Under the pieces are notes generated by a model. That model ran no database searches, was not told the origin of the DNA, and worked only from the letters and a program-made list of their open reading frames with translations. 43,433 nt of DNA. Origin: an uncultured Selenomonadaceae bacterium (lineage in GTDB: Bacteria > Bacillota > Negativicutes > Selenomonadales > Selenomonadaceae). A program made the position numbers and the translations under genes. Shown here in pieces: positions 1-8,451 of this stretch. Location of the stretch: NCBI GenBank assembly GCA_905234505.1, contig CAJOIA010000027.1:1-43433 (forward strand), in the 5' to 3' direction. How positions within the stretch are numbered: the first letter of the stretch is position 1; each line of letters opens with the position of its first letter.

Positions 1-189
1 GCGCTGTTTTTCAATTTCAATCCAATCTGAAACTGCGTGGAGCTGAGTTTTCCGCGATTTAATCGAACCGGCTAAATGTATCGCGCCGCCGTACAGCAGC
101 AATTTTTCTGTCAAGGTAGTTTTGCCGGCGTCGGGGTGTGAAATTATCGCGAACGTCCGGCGTTTTGATATTTCTTCGGCTAATGTCAT
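1..189 (-). CDS. prfC: Peptide chain release factor 3, N-terminal part (cut by window edge)
   Basis: This ORF is not in the supplied track because it runs off the left edge. The reverse strand from 189 reads [20 protein letters not shown], then the P-loop [13 protein letters not shown], and continues to [10 protein letters not shown]. This is the usual N-terminus of RF3, the translational GTPase that recycles RF1/RF2 from the ribosome after peptide release. Only 63 codons are visible, ending before the switch regions. It is divergent from the MATE remnant, and a good promoter lies in the 76-bp gap. The family call rests on the G1 motif plus the characteristic EKQR segment. Another translational GTPase is possible but less likely. 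Confidence 0.88.
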   Translation of the reverse strand, partial: MTLAEEISKRRTFAIISHPDAGKTTLTEKLLLYGGAIHLAGSIKSRKTQLHAVSDWIEIEKQR

Positions 190-242
190 TTTCAAGATTC
201 ACCTTGCTAACTTTGAATTTTAGTCTTAGAATATTTTTGTTA

Positions 243-271
243 ATGATACCAGCAAAAATTTTTTATGACAA
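243..271 (-). promoter_or_regulatory. Sigma-70-type promoter for prfC
   Basis: On the minus strand TTGTCA (266-271) and TATCAT (243-248) are separated by exactly 17 bp, each one mismatch from consensus. It points at prfC, whose ATG is at 189. The -35 overlaps the ribosome-binding site (AAGGA, 270-274) of the divergent MATE remnant. Confidence 0.6.
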
Positions 272-282
272 GGAAATTTTTT

Positions 283-822
283 ATGGCGAATTTCACGCAA
301 GGCAACGTGCCGCGCCAATTAATAACTTTTGCCTTGCCGCTTTACCTGTCGAACATTTTGCAAATAATTTATAACGTCGTGGACATGATAATTGTTGGAC
401 AAACGCTAGGCAAAGTCGGATTATCGGCGGTGGCGATTGGCGGTGACGTCACGGCGTTTCTAACATTTTTTTCAATGGGATTTTCGGGCGCGTCAATGGT
501 CGGACAAAATATTGGCGCAAAAAAATTCGAGCGCGTCACAAAAATTTTGCAAGTGATTTATTTACCGCTGGCAATTTTATTCTTTTTCGGTAGCGCGGTA
601 CGCTCGCCGATGAACGCACTGATTAATGGCAGCGGCAATTACGTTTCAAACTTTTTAACGGCGCTATTCGACGGAATAATTTTAAGAATCGGGCTGGCGT
701 TGCTGTTTTGCTTGGAATTTGAAATGAATTATTTAGGCTTTTGGTTAGGCGATGCTCTGGCTGGATTTACGCCGCTTGTAATTGGAATGGCGCTGTATTT
801 TTCCGGCAAATGGCGGCAATAG
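283..822 (+). pseudogene. MATE-family efflux transporter with large internal in-frame deletion
   Basis: The first ~97 residues (QLITFALPLYLSNILQ, VVDMIIVGQTLGKVGL, GASMVGQNIGAKKFE) match the N-terminal two helices of MATE cation/drug antiporters. The rest (RSPMNALINGSGNY, LGFWLGDALAGFTP, SGKWR) matches the family's last ~80 residues. MATE proteins are about 450 residues with 12 helices, and this product would be 179 residues, so about 260 residues are missing without a frame change. I prefer the ATG at 283 over 265 because AAGGA (270-274) sits 8 bp upstream of it. The reading frame is open, but a half-size protein joining helices 1-3 to 11-12 is very unlikely to transport. Family assignment is solid; pseudogene status is inferred from length and the junction. 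Confidence 0.75.
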
Positions 823-880
823 CAGGATTTATTTTCAGTTTCACGAATAAATTTTTAAAAATTGCGGAGGCGGTTCAAAT

Positions 881-1651
881 ATGAAGAGAATTTTTTTGGA
901 AGAGGCGATTAGCGAAAATGTGACGATAACAGGCAAAGATGCGAATCACCTTGCAAATTCGTTGCGCGCTCAGAAGGGCGATAAGATTATTGCTGTTGAT
1001 AAATTTGGTAACACGGCGACGCTTGAGCTTATTGATTTCGCGCAGGACAAAATTTTTGCTAAGTGCGTGAGCGAAATTACACAAATTACCGCTGATAAAA
1101 AAATTACACTGGCTGATTGCCTGCCCAAGCAAAATAAATTTGATACTATCGTTGAAAAGGCGACCGAACTTGGCGTTTATAAAATTGAGCCGCTCATTTC
1201 GGATAGAACTATCGCGCGTCCTGGAAATTTCCGCGCCAAAACTAAATTGGAGCGCTGGAATAGAATTGCCAAAGAAGCCGCCGAGCAATGCGCGCGTGAT
1301 ACTTTGCCGGAAATTGGCGAAATTCGCGAAATTGCCGATTGGCTCAAAGAAATTACTCCGACGCTCGGGCGTTTTGTTAATGGTAAATTCGACGGTAAAG
1401 GCGCGCTTTTTTTGTTTTTTAATGAGAAAGAAACCGCCGATAATCTTTCTGAAACTCTGCGCGAATATAAAAATTGCGACTGCGCGAAAGAAATTATAAT
1501 TTTAATTGGACCGGAAGGCGGCTTCAGTGAGCGCGAGGCACGAGAAATTAAAGCTTGCGGCGGAATTAGCGTCAGTTTAGGCAAAACTATTTTGAAGACG
1601 GACACCGCGGCAATTTCTGCGCTTTCAATCGTCCAATATGAAATTAATTAA
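881..1651 (+). CDS. rsmE: 16S rRNA m3U1498 methyltransferase RsmE
   Basis: This 256-residue SPOUT-class methyltransferase uses SAM to methylate N3 of U1498 in 16S rRNA. An N-terminal PUA-like domain (KRIFLEEAIS...ITGKDANHL) is followed by the SPOUT domain. That domain contains KATELGVYKIEPL, AKEAAEQCARDTLPEI and the trefoil-knot SAM site (LIGPEGGFSEREA and SLGKTILKTDTAAISAL). Length matches the family. GGAGG at 866-870 lies 10 bp before the ATG. mtaB follows with overlap or close coupling, a common rsmE-mtaB pairing in Firmicutes. The prmA/dnaJ genes often found upstream are absent and the MATE remnant sits there instead. No lesions are seen. Confidence 0.93.
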   Translation: MKRIFLEEAISENVTITGKDANHLANSLRAQKGDKIIAVDKFGNTATLELIDFAQDKIFAKCVSEITQITADKKITLADCLPKQNKFDTIVEKATELGVYKIEPLISDRTIARPGNFRAKTKLERWNRIAKEAAEQCARDTLPEIGEIREIADWLKEITPTLGRFVNGKFDGKGALFLFFNEKETADNLSETLREYKNCDCAKEIIILIGPEGGFSEREAREIKACGGISVSLGKTILKTDTAAISALSIVQYEIN

Positions 1652-1664
1652 TGGAGCTGATAAA

Positions 1665-2960
1665 TTGAAAGTTGCGTTTTACACTTTGGGCTGTAAAGTC
1701 AATCAATATGAAACCGAAGCTATGCAGAAACTTTTTGAGGCGGCGGGCTATGAAACTGGCGAAATTGAGACGGCTGATGTAGTTGTGGTAAATACTTGCA
1801 CTGTGACGGCGTTAAGCTCTCAAAAATCGCGGCAAATAATTCGTCGTGCTGTTCGTGCGAATGAAAATGCTGTAATTGCAGTTGTTGGCTGTTACGCTCA
1901 AAGTGCGCCGGACGAAATTTCTAAAATTGAAGGCGTTGACGTAATTATTGGCACGGCTGAACGCACTAAAATTGTTGAATTGGTCGCGCAGGCTTTGAAT
2001 AATCGCGCAGAAAAAATATATAGCGTTGGTGACGTTGAAAGAATTTCCGCATTTGAAGAATTGCCTCACGCGCCGCATCGTACCCGCGCCTTTTTGAAGA
2101 TTGAAGATGGCTGCAATAATTTTTGCTCGTACTGCATAATTCCTTTTGTGCGTGGCAGAGTTCGCTCGCGCAGTCTTAAAAGTATTCGCGCAGAATGTAT
2201 TGATCTTGCCGCCGCCGGTTACAAAGAAATTGTTTTGACTGGCATTCACATCGGCGCTTATGGCAAAGATTTTCGCGACGGTACAAATTTAGTTGACGCG
2301 ATTAAAACTGTTTTGGACGCGGCGAATCCTGCGCGACTGCGTTTAGGCTCGATTGAATCTGTTGAAATGACTGACGCGCTAATTGATTTAATGAAAAATG
2401 ACAGCCGCATTTGTAACCACGTACATTTGCCGCTTCAATCCGGTTGCGACGAAATTTTAAAACTTATGCGCCGTCCGTACACCACGAAAAATTTTGCAAC
2501 TCTCACTGAAAAACTTATTAGCGCTATTCCAGATATTTCTATAGGCACTGATTTAATCGTTGGTTTCCCGAATGAAACTGATGAAAATTTTGATGAGACG
2601 CTTGCTTTCATTAAGAGTCAGCCCTTTAGCAAAATTCACGTGTTCCCATTTTCAGCGCGCGCCGGTACTGTTGCCGCTGGTATGGACAATCAGATTTCCC
2701 CGCAAATAAAAAAACTTCGCGCAGGTCGTGCTATCGAAGTTTCTAATATCAAAGAAAAAACTTTTGCTGAAAAATTAATCGGCAAAACTGTTGAGATTAT
2801 CGGCGAAACTGAAACTGATGGATTAATCGACGGCTTGACTAAAAATTATGTCCGCGTCTACGTTCCCGCAAATGACCACATTAAACTTGGAAATATCATC
2901 AACGTTTCTGTTATTAATTCTTTTATGAACGGAGTTATGGCTTCCTTCAAATTCGATTGA
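1665..2960 (+). CDS. mtaB: tRNA t6A37 methylthiotransferase MtaB (radical SAM)
   Basis: MtaB inserts a methylthio group into t6A37 of ANN-decoding tRNAs to give ms2t6A. The N-terminal UPF0004 domain (KVAFYTLGCKVNQYETEAM, NTCTV, GCYAQ) supplies cysteines for the second Fe-S cluster. The radical-SAM core has the CxxxCxxC motif in CNNFCSYCIIPFVRG, and a C-terminal TRAM domain ends the protein. The track starts at ATG 1638 inside rsmE. I prefer TTG at 1665 because GGAG (1653-1656) is 8 bp upstream and the family typically begins MKVAFYTLGCKVNQ. The preferred start puts its RBS directly after the rsmE stop, so the two are probably co-transcribed. Complete at about 431 residues. Confidence 0.93.
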   Translation: MKVAFYTLGCKVNQYETEAMQKLFEAAGYETGEIETADVVVVNTCTVTALSSQKSRQIIRRAVRANENAVIAVVGCYAQSAPDEISKIEGVDVIIGTAERTKIVELVAQALNNRAEKIYSVGDVERISAFEELPHAPHRTRAFLKIEDGCNNFCSYCIIPFVRGRVRSRSLKSIRAECIDLAAAGYKEIVLTGIHIGAYGKDFRDGTNLVDAIKTVLDAANPARLRLGSIESVEMTDALIDLMKNDSRICNHVHLPLQSGCDEILKLMRRPYTTKNFATLTEKLISAIPDISIGTDLIVGFPNETDENFDETLAFIKSQPFSKIHVFPFSARAGTVAAGMDNQISPQIKKLRAGRAIEVSNIKEKTFAEKLIGKTVEIIGETETDGLIDGLTKNYVRVYVPANDHIKLGNIINVSVINSFMNGVMASFKFD

Positions 2961-3006
2961 CATATTTTTTACCGTTTTGTAAACTACCTGCGGAGAAAAA
3001 TTCTAA

Positions 3007-4641
3007 ATGAATGTAGTTTATCGGAAGCAGGGGACGCAAATGCAAAGTTTGAATCGAAATACAATGGTTGCGGCTATTGCTGGCGGTATCATTGTAGCGG
3101 TAATGTTAATCGCAGGAACTTTTTGGGTTGGAAGGAGTGCCAGTCAAGATACCGAAAAAGCCGTTAGCAACGTTAGCCTGCTCTACCTTGAGGAACTCGC
3201 GGGCAGGCGTGAGCAAGTGCTCGCCTCTACTTTGACTGATTATATCGGCGATTTGGACGTAGCTATTAGTTTACTTACTAAAGATGATCTAAGTTGATTA
3301 TCAGTCAATTTCTAATCCGGAAATTTCCATTAAAGCCGCCGAGGATAACATTAAGGTTGTTATAGCCGTGCCGACTGACAGGTTGCCCTTCGAAGGGCAT
3401 TTTTTGGTTGCCTGTTTTATGGAGATTGATATGGATTATATGCTAAGAAATTTAACAACGATCAAGCCACCTGCATTAGAAATGATTCTTCAGATACAGA
3501 ATTTGCGCAGGGCGAGACTTTTGGTTTCACTGGAACTTTCACGAGATACGCCAATGAACACGTCAAAATCAGTGATACCGGAATTGGTATGAGCAAAGAA
3601 TATCTTCCAAAAATATTTGATACATTCAGCCAAGAAAATTCGGGCGCGACGAATAAATATGGCAGTTCCGGCTTGGGAATGGCAATCACCAAAAGAATTG
3701 TCGATATGCTGAACGGCGAAATCAGCGTTGATAGCGAAAAGGGCGTAGGCACAACTTTTGTTGTAAGTATCACGCTGCTGGATTCGAGCAGAAAAATTTC
3801 AAGCGAATCAGATGAAATTGATATATTCGTGCAGGATATGAAAGTGCTTGTTATCGACGATGACATTGTTGCTTGCGACCAAGCTAAATTAGTTTTGTCG
3901 AAGATAGGAATTGCGGCGGAAACGGTTCAATCTGGAAAAATGGCTATCGAAGCGGTGAAACTTAGTCAAGCAAGACAAGAGCCTTTCAATCTGATTATTG
4001 TAGATTGGCAGATGCCAGAAATGGACGGCGTTGAAACAACTAAGCAAATTCGCTCGATAATCGGCAAAGAAACTGCGATTATTATTTTGACGGCGTATAA
4101 TTGGGACGATATTTTTGAAGAGGCTGTTTCAGCGGGCGTAGATAGTTTCATTGCAAAGCCGCTTTTCTCTGAGAATCTGCTCAATGAATTGAAGAAAGTC
4201 TTGAAAAGTAAAAAGCCGACCTCTGTTAATAAAGAGAATCGGCACAAAGCTAATTTGCAGGGGCGGCGTATTTTATTGGCGGAAGATATGGAAGTCAACG
4301 CGCAGATTATGATTGAAGTGTTATCAATGCGCGAAATGGAAACAGATCACGCTGTGAATGGCAAAGAAGCTGTCAATTTGTATGAGTCGAAACCGGAAGG
4401 ATATTATGACGCAATTTTAATGGATATTCGAATGCCGGAAATGGACGGGCTTACTGCAAGTCGAACGATACGCGCCTCTAAACGCGCTGACGCCGCCACT
4501 ATTCCGATAATCGCACTAACTGCAAATGCATTTGATGAAGATGTGCAACGCTCTCTGCAAGCGGGGCTTAATGCGCATTTGAGCAAGCCAGTAGAACCGG
4601 AAATACTCTTTGAAACTCTCGAAAAACTGATTAAAGATTAA
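3007..4641 (+). pseudogene. Remnant of a hybrid sensor histidine kinase with two receiver domains
   Basis: Three pieces in different frames make up one eroded gene. Piece 1 (3007-3297) has a signal-anchor helix (AAIAGGIIVAVMLIAGTFWV) and the start of an extracytoplasmic sensor domain. Piece 2 (frame of 3299 to about 3450) reads YQSISNPEISIKAAEDNIK then VPTDRLPFEGHFLVACFMEI, the membrane-distal end of the same kind of sensor. Piece 3 (from 3430, ATG at 3589) holds the end of an HATPase domain (SDTGIGMSKEYLPKIFDTF, GSSGLGMAITKRIVDML) and two intact receivers. Their phospho-acceptor Asp residues lie in IIVDWQMPEMDG and ILMDIRMPEMDG. The second transmembrane helix, the HisKA domain with its phospho-His, and the HATPase N box are missing. 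3589-4641 could still yield a soluble HATPase-REC-REC fragment. Kinase origin is certain; the deletion reading is inference. Confidence 0.8.
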
Positions 4642-4642
4642 A

Positions 4643-5635
4643 CTAGCAAATACGCGGAACTAAATTACCAATCGGCATATCAACAATTCTGATACCGCCG
4701 ATTTTTGTTTTTATACCAACTTTGCCGGAAAATTTATCGGTAACTTTGCCAATTTCCGCCGCATTTTCGCCATAAGCAAATTTTTTCATTGCGTCAAGAA
4801 TTTTATCTGCAGAATCAGCCGGAACTACCGCAATAATTTTTCCTTCGTTAGCAAGTTCGAGCGCGTCAAAGCCGAGAATATCACAAACGCCGCGAATTTC
4901 TGCGCGAATCGGAATTTTATTTTCGTCAAGAATAATTCCAACATTCGCCGCCGCCGCAATTTCATTCAGCACAGCCGCAATACCGCCGCGCGTCGCATCT
5001 CGAAGCATCGCAATTTTGGGCTCAACTTTCAGCATTTCAAAAATCATTTTGTTCAAAGGCGCGCAGTCAGATTTAATATTCGCGGGTAATTCCAAACCAT
5101 GACGCTCGGATAAAATCGTCGCCGCGTGTTCGCCAATCGTGCCGGAAATTAAAATTTTCATACCTGCGCGAACGTTTTTAGCCGAAATATCAACGCCTTC
5201 AATCAGCTCGCCAACGCCCGCCGTGTTTATAAAAATCCCGTCCGCTTGCCCTTTGCCGACAACTTTTGTATCGCCGGTAACAATTTTGACGCCAGCCTCA
5301 TTAGCCGCCGCCGCCATCGACGCCGCAATTTTTTTCAAATCGTCAATGTCAAAACCTTCCTCAAGAATCACGCCCGCCGAAATATATTTAGGAACAGCGC
5401 CAGTAACCGCCAAATCATTTACAGTGCCGCAAATCGCCAGCTTGCCAATATCGCCGCCGCGAAAAAATATCGGACGCACAACGTAACTATCGGTAGTCAT
5501 CGCCATTTTGCCAATTTTAGCGCCGTCGTGCAATTCATTCAAATATTCATTGCCGAGCGCTGGCAAAATTATTTCGCGTATCAAATCGCCGCTGAACTTG
5601 CCACCCGCTCCATGCGCCATCGTAATTTTACTCAA
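4643..5635 (-). CDS. hypE: Hydrogenase maturation protein HypE
   Basis: HypE dehydrates the S-carboxamide on its C-terminal cysteine to a thiocyanate, which becomes a CN ligand of the [NiFe]-hydrogenase iron. The protein is 330 residues. It has the AIRS-family N-terminus (MAHGAGGKFSGDLIREI), the ATP/Mg region TTDSYVVRPIFFRGGDIGKL, and ends in PRIC with the required terminal cysteine. It begins with TTG at 5635, overlapping hypD by 8 nt. The upstream GGGGGC could serve as RBS; an ATG at 5620 is the alternative. Last gene of hypCDE. It resembles SelD in fold, but the PRIC tail and neighbours decide for HypE. The stop is TAG. Confidence 0.95.
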   Translation of the reverse strand: MSKITMAHGAGGKFSGDLIREIILPALGNEYLNELHDGAKIGKMAMTTDSYVVRPIFFRGGDIGKLAICGTVNDLAVTGAVPKYISAGVILEEGFDIDDLKKIAASMAAAANEAGVKIVTGDTKVVGKGQADGIFINTAGVGELIEGVDISAKNVRAGMKILISGTIGEHAATILSERHGLELPANIKSDCAPLNKMIFEMLKVEPKIAMLRDATRGGIAAVLNEIAAAANVGIILDENKIPIRAEIRGVCDILGFDALELANEGKIIAVVPADSADKILDAMKKFAYGENAAEIGKVTDKFSGKVGIKTKIGGIRIVDMPIGNLVPRIC

Positions 5636-6668
5636 AACTCAAGCCCCCATATTTAAACCAGGCTGCGCAGACGCCTTCAACTGAAATCATACAAGGTCCA
5701 ACCGCGTGCATTGGCTGACAATTTTTCCCGAATAATTTACATTCCGGCGGCGCAATAATCCCGCGCAAAACTTCACCGCAGCGACAAGCGGTATTTTTTT
5801 TAGCAGATTTAATTTCCAGCGGCAAAATTTTTTCAATGTCAAATGCCGAAAATTCTTCACGCACTTTCAAGCCAGAATTTTTAATCACGCCCAGCCCGCG
5901 CCAAGAATCGTCAACTGTCTCGTAAACCTGCGCGAGAATTTTTTTTGCCGCTAAATTTCCATTGGCTTTGACGACGCTTTTATATTCATTGGCAACTTCA
6001 GCGCGCCCTTCGTCAATCTGCCGCAATAAATTTACCAATGCTAATAAAATTTCTTCCGCTTCAAAGCCCGCCACTACCGCCGGTATTTTTAAAAATTTAA
6101 ACGCCGCCGAACCTATCACAACCGCCACGTGTCCTGGCAATAAAAAACCGTCAACTTTTACCGCCGAATCCTCCAATAACATTTTCAGCGCGGGCGGGAC
6201 TAATTTTTGCGCCGATAAGAAAAATAAATTCGTCACGCCCAAATCTCGCGCAGTCAAAATCGTTGCCGCCGCGGTTGGCGCTGTCGTTTCAAAGCCCACC
6301 GCCAAAAATATTACGCACTTTGCCGGATTTTCACGCGCAATTTTTATGCAGTCAAGCGGCGAATAAATTACTCGTACGTCCGCCGCTATTTCCGATAAAG
6401 TTTCACTCGAACCTGGCACTTTCAACATATCGCCGAAAGTCGCAATAATCACGTCGGGGATTTTCGCGTAGGCAATGGCTTTGTCAATGTATTCATCATT
6501 CGTCACGCAAACTGGACAGCCAGGACCCGAAACCAATTCAACATTTGGCGGCAAAATATTTCTGATACCTGCGCGAAAAATTGAAACGGTATGAGTGCCG
6601 CAAACTTCCATAAAGCGCAAATTCTTTTTGCCACGCGCCAAATTTTTAATTTCGTCAATCAAACTCAT
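5628..6668 (-). CDS. hypD: Hydrogenase maturation protein HypD
   Basis: HypD is the [4Fe-4S] scaffold on which, with HypC, the Fe(CN)2CO unit of [NiFe]-hydrogenase is assembled. Family landmarks are present: MEVCGTHTVSIFRAGI, LVSGPGCPVCVTNDEYIDKA, ATFGDMLKVPGS, AVGFETTAPTAAATI and the C-terminal cysteine-rich part (CRCGEVLRG, CKLFGKNCQPMHAVGPCM). At 346 residues it is full length. The ATG overlaps the hypC stop as ATGA, and hypE overlaps its 3' end, so the three genes are translationally coupled. Intact. Confidence 0.95.
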   Translation of the reverse strand: MSLIDEIKNLARGKKNLRFMEVCGTHTVSIFRAGIRNILPPNVELVSGPGCPVCVTNDEYIDKAIAYAKIPDVIIATFGDMLKVPGSSETLSEIAADVRVIYSPLDCIKIARENPAKCVIFLAVGFETTAPTAAATILTARDLGVTNLFFLSAQKLVPPALKMLLEDSAVKVDGFLLPGHVAVVIGSAAFKFLKIPAVVAGFEAEEILLALVNLLRQIDEGRAEVANEYKSVVKANGNLAAKKILAQVYETVDDSWRGLGVIKNSGLKVREEFSAFDIEKILPLEIKSAKKNTACRCGEVLRGIIAPPECKLFGKNCQPMHAVGPCMISVEGVCAAWFKYGGLSFE

Positions 6669-6901
6669 AATGAAAATACCGTTCGTGGCGCGCCGTTCAT
6701 TTCCGCTACAAGGGCGTCGCGCAGTTTTACTTCTTCTTCGTCAACGATCTGCATTGCAAAGCCCGCGTGCACCAATACATAATCGCCAACTTTCGCTTCG
6801 GGCAACAGCATTAAACTTGCCGCACGCTTTACTCCCGAATGCTCAACCGTCGCCAAGCTGTCTTTAATCTCAATGACTTTCGCTGGAAATGCCAAACACA
6901 A
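6665..6901 (-). CDS. hypC: Hydrogenase maturation chaperone HypC
   Basis: This 78-residue chaperone carries the iron unit with HypD to the hydrogenase large subunit. The protein starts (M)CLAFPAKVIEI, with the essential Cys at position 2, and has the family segment VGDYVLVHAGFAMQIVDEEE. The start codon is TTG at 6901, with GGAGG 8 bp upstream (6910-6914). No better ATG exists and the Cys must be residue 2. It is the first gene of hypCDE behind a perfect promoter. hypA, hypB, hypF and hydrogenase structural genes are not in the window. Confidence 0.93.
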   Translation of the reverse strand: MCLAFPAKVIEIKDSLATVEHSGVKRAASLMLLPEAKVGDYVLVHAGFAMQIVDEEEVKLRDALVAEMNGAPRTVFSL

Positions 6902-6932
6902 ATGAATTACCTCCGCTCATAATAATTTTAAA

Positions 6933-6961
6933 ATTATAAATGCGCCGCCGCAAACTGTCAA
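6933..6961 (-). promoter_or_regulatory. Perfect-consensus sigma-70 promoter of hypCDE
   Basis: On the minus strand TTGACA (6956-6961) and TATAAT (6933-6938) are separated by exactly 17 bp of GC-rich spacer. Both hexamers match consensus at every base. The expected start lies about 25 nt before the hypC TTG codon. No operator-like dyad is obvious, so strong, possibly constitutive transcription is inferred. Confidence 0.8.
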
Positions 6962-6973
6962 TTTTTTGCAATT

Positions 6974-7010
6974 AAAAAGCGACGCTCCGAAGAGTGCCGC
7001 TAATTTTTTT
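6974..7010. terminator. Bidirectional rho-independent terminator between niaP remnant and hypC
   Basis: A 10-bp stem (6978-6987 with 6992-7001; one mismatch and one G-U) is closed by a CGAA tetraloop. It is flanked by an A-run on the left and a T-run on the right. On the minus strand it would end the niaP transcript just before the hypC promoter. Confidence 0.7.
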
Positions 7011-7024
7011 GTGTGAAATTATTT

Positions 7025-8339
7025 TTAAGCTTGATTCATTGAAATTCTATCGATTTCTTCAAGAGATTTTTGTTTGCTCTCAATTCCAAGCCCCAAAATT
7101 ACTATCGAAATGAAGACGAACACCGAAGCGAACATTGCGAAAATCATATCCATTTGCGCGCCATTTGTCAAAAGTACGCCGACCAACATTGGCGCTAACA
7201 TTCCGCCGATTCTGCCGAAACCTGCCGCCCAGCCCGAGCCTAATGCTCTTATCGACGCCCCAAGCGCCCAAGTTGAAGAAACTCATTGCCGCGCCCCACA
7301 TTAACAGTTCATTTGCCGTAGCCGCGTTTCCGAAAAAGTAACTGCACACGCCCGACATTAACAAAAACAGTGATAATGTATAGCGCCTTCCGATCACGTC
7401 AACAAGCCACGCCGCCGCAAAATATCCTGGCAACTGCGCGAGCGTCATTACTAACACATATTCAAATGATTTGACAACCGCAAAGCCCTGCGCGAATACA
7501 ATTGACGGCAACCACATAAATATTCCGTAGTAACTGTAGACAATGCCGAACCACGCCAGCCATAACATAATCGTCCGGACTCTGAATTGCGGCGACCACA
7601 GCGTTGAAAATTTCGGTTTAGCTGTAACAACTTTGCCGGATTCTATATCGCTCAATTTTTCATCAAAAGCTTTGCCTTCTACGCCAAGCTTACATTCCAA
7701 ATCCGCGACAATTTCTTTCGCTTCGTCAATTCTGCCCTTTGAAATTAAATAGCGGATTGATTCTGGCATATGCAGGCGGATTAAAAATACGTACAACGCC
7801 GGCGCTGCTCCGATTATAAATGCAATATGCCAGCCAAATTCAGGTATCAAGAAATATGAAATGCACGCCGCTACCAGCCAGCCTACGCCCCAGAAACTTT
7901 CAAGCAAAACTATAAATCTGCCGCGTAATTGTGAAGGCGCATATTCGCTCATTAATGTTGCCGCGACCGGTAATTCGCCGCCTAAACCGAAGCCTACTAA
8001 AAATCTGAAGAATAACAGCGATTCATAGCTCCAAGCTACCGCGCATAATCCGGTTGATACGCTGTACAAAATAACTGTCGCCGCAAATACATTTTTTCGC
8101 CCGACTCTGTCAGCAATTGTCCCAGCTAATACTGCGCCCAGCGCCATTCCGATTAAGCCAATGCTGCCTATCCAACCGACCTGTTCCGGCGTTAAGCCCC
8201 ATTCCTTTGCCAATATTGGCAACACGAACGATATTAAGCCGGTATCCATTGAGTCGAACAGCCAGCCTAAACCAGTGACCACCAGCAATTTGTAATGAAA
8301 TGAACCTACCGGCAAATTTTCTAACCGCTCTAGTATCAA
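7025..8339 (-). pseudogene. niaP: NiaP-like niacin MFS transporter, frameshifted by a small deletion
   Basis: Residues 1 to about 360 read as a 12-helix MFS carrier very close in motif order to Bacillus NiaP (niacin uptake). Examples are VTGLGWLFDSMDTGL, GLGGELPVAATLMSEY, VLLESFWGVGWLVAA, SYYGIFMWLPSIV and LAQLPGYFAAAWL. After SFFNLGAWG the track ORF turns into nonsense. The adjacent frame resumes the expected sequence (SIRALGSGWAAGFGRIGGML ... IESKQKSLEEIDRI) and stops at 7025. Compared with NiaP, about 11 codons (the LYxYTPExYPT segment) are missing, so this is a ~35-nt out-of-frame deletion rather than a single-base slip. The start is TTG at 8339 with GGAGG 8 bp upstream. Substrate is inferred from family likeness; a sugar or aromatic-acid MFS relative cannot be excluded. 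Confidence 0.78.
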
Positions 8340-8380
8340 TCAAACTTCCTCCAATCAACGTCTATTGCTTAGCACCGCAA

Positions 8381-8386
8381 ATTATA
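8381..8386 (-). promoter_or_regulatory. Candidate -10 box of the niaP remnant
   Basis: TATAAT on the minus strand sits about 42 nt before the TTG start at 8339. No convincing -35 hexamer lies 16-18 bp upstream, so this is a weak call based on the -10 alone. Confidence 0.35.
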
Positions 8387-8451
8387 ACACAATTTACCAG
8401 AAAAATACTTTTGCACTTATAAAAAATTCCAGCAGCAATGTCACTATAATT

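Noticed and set aside
3368-3592. 74-residue ORF as a separate gene
   Set aside because: Its N-terminal half is a fragment of the kinase sensor domain; the rest is an out-of-frame tail.
4643-5635. SelD (selenophosphate synthetase)
   Set aside because: Same AIRS fold, but the C-terminal PRIC and the hypC-hypD neighbours identify HypE.
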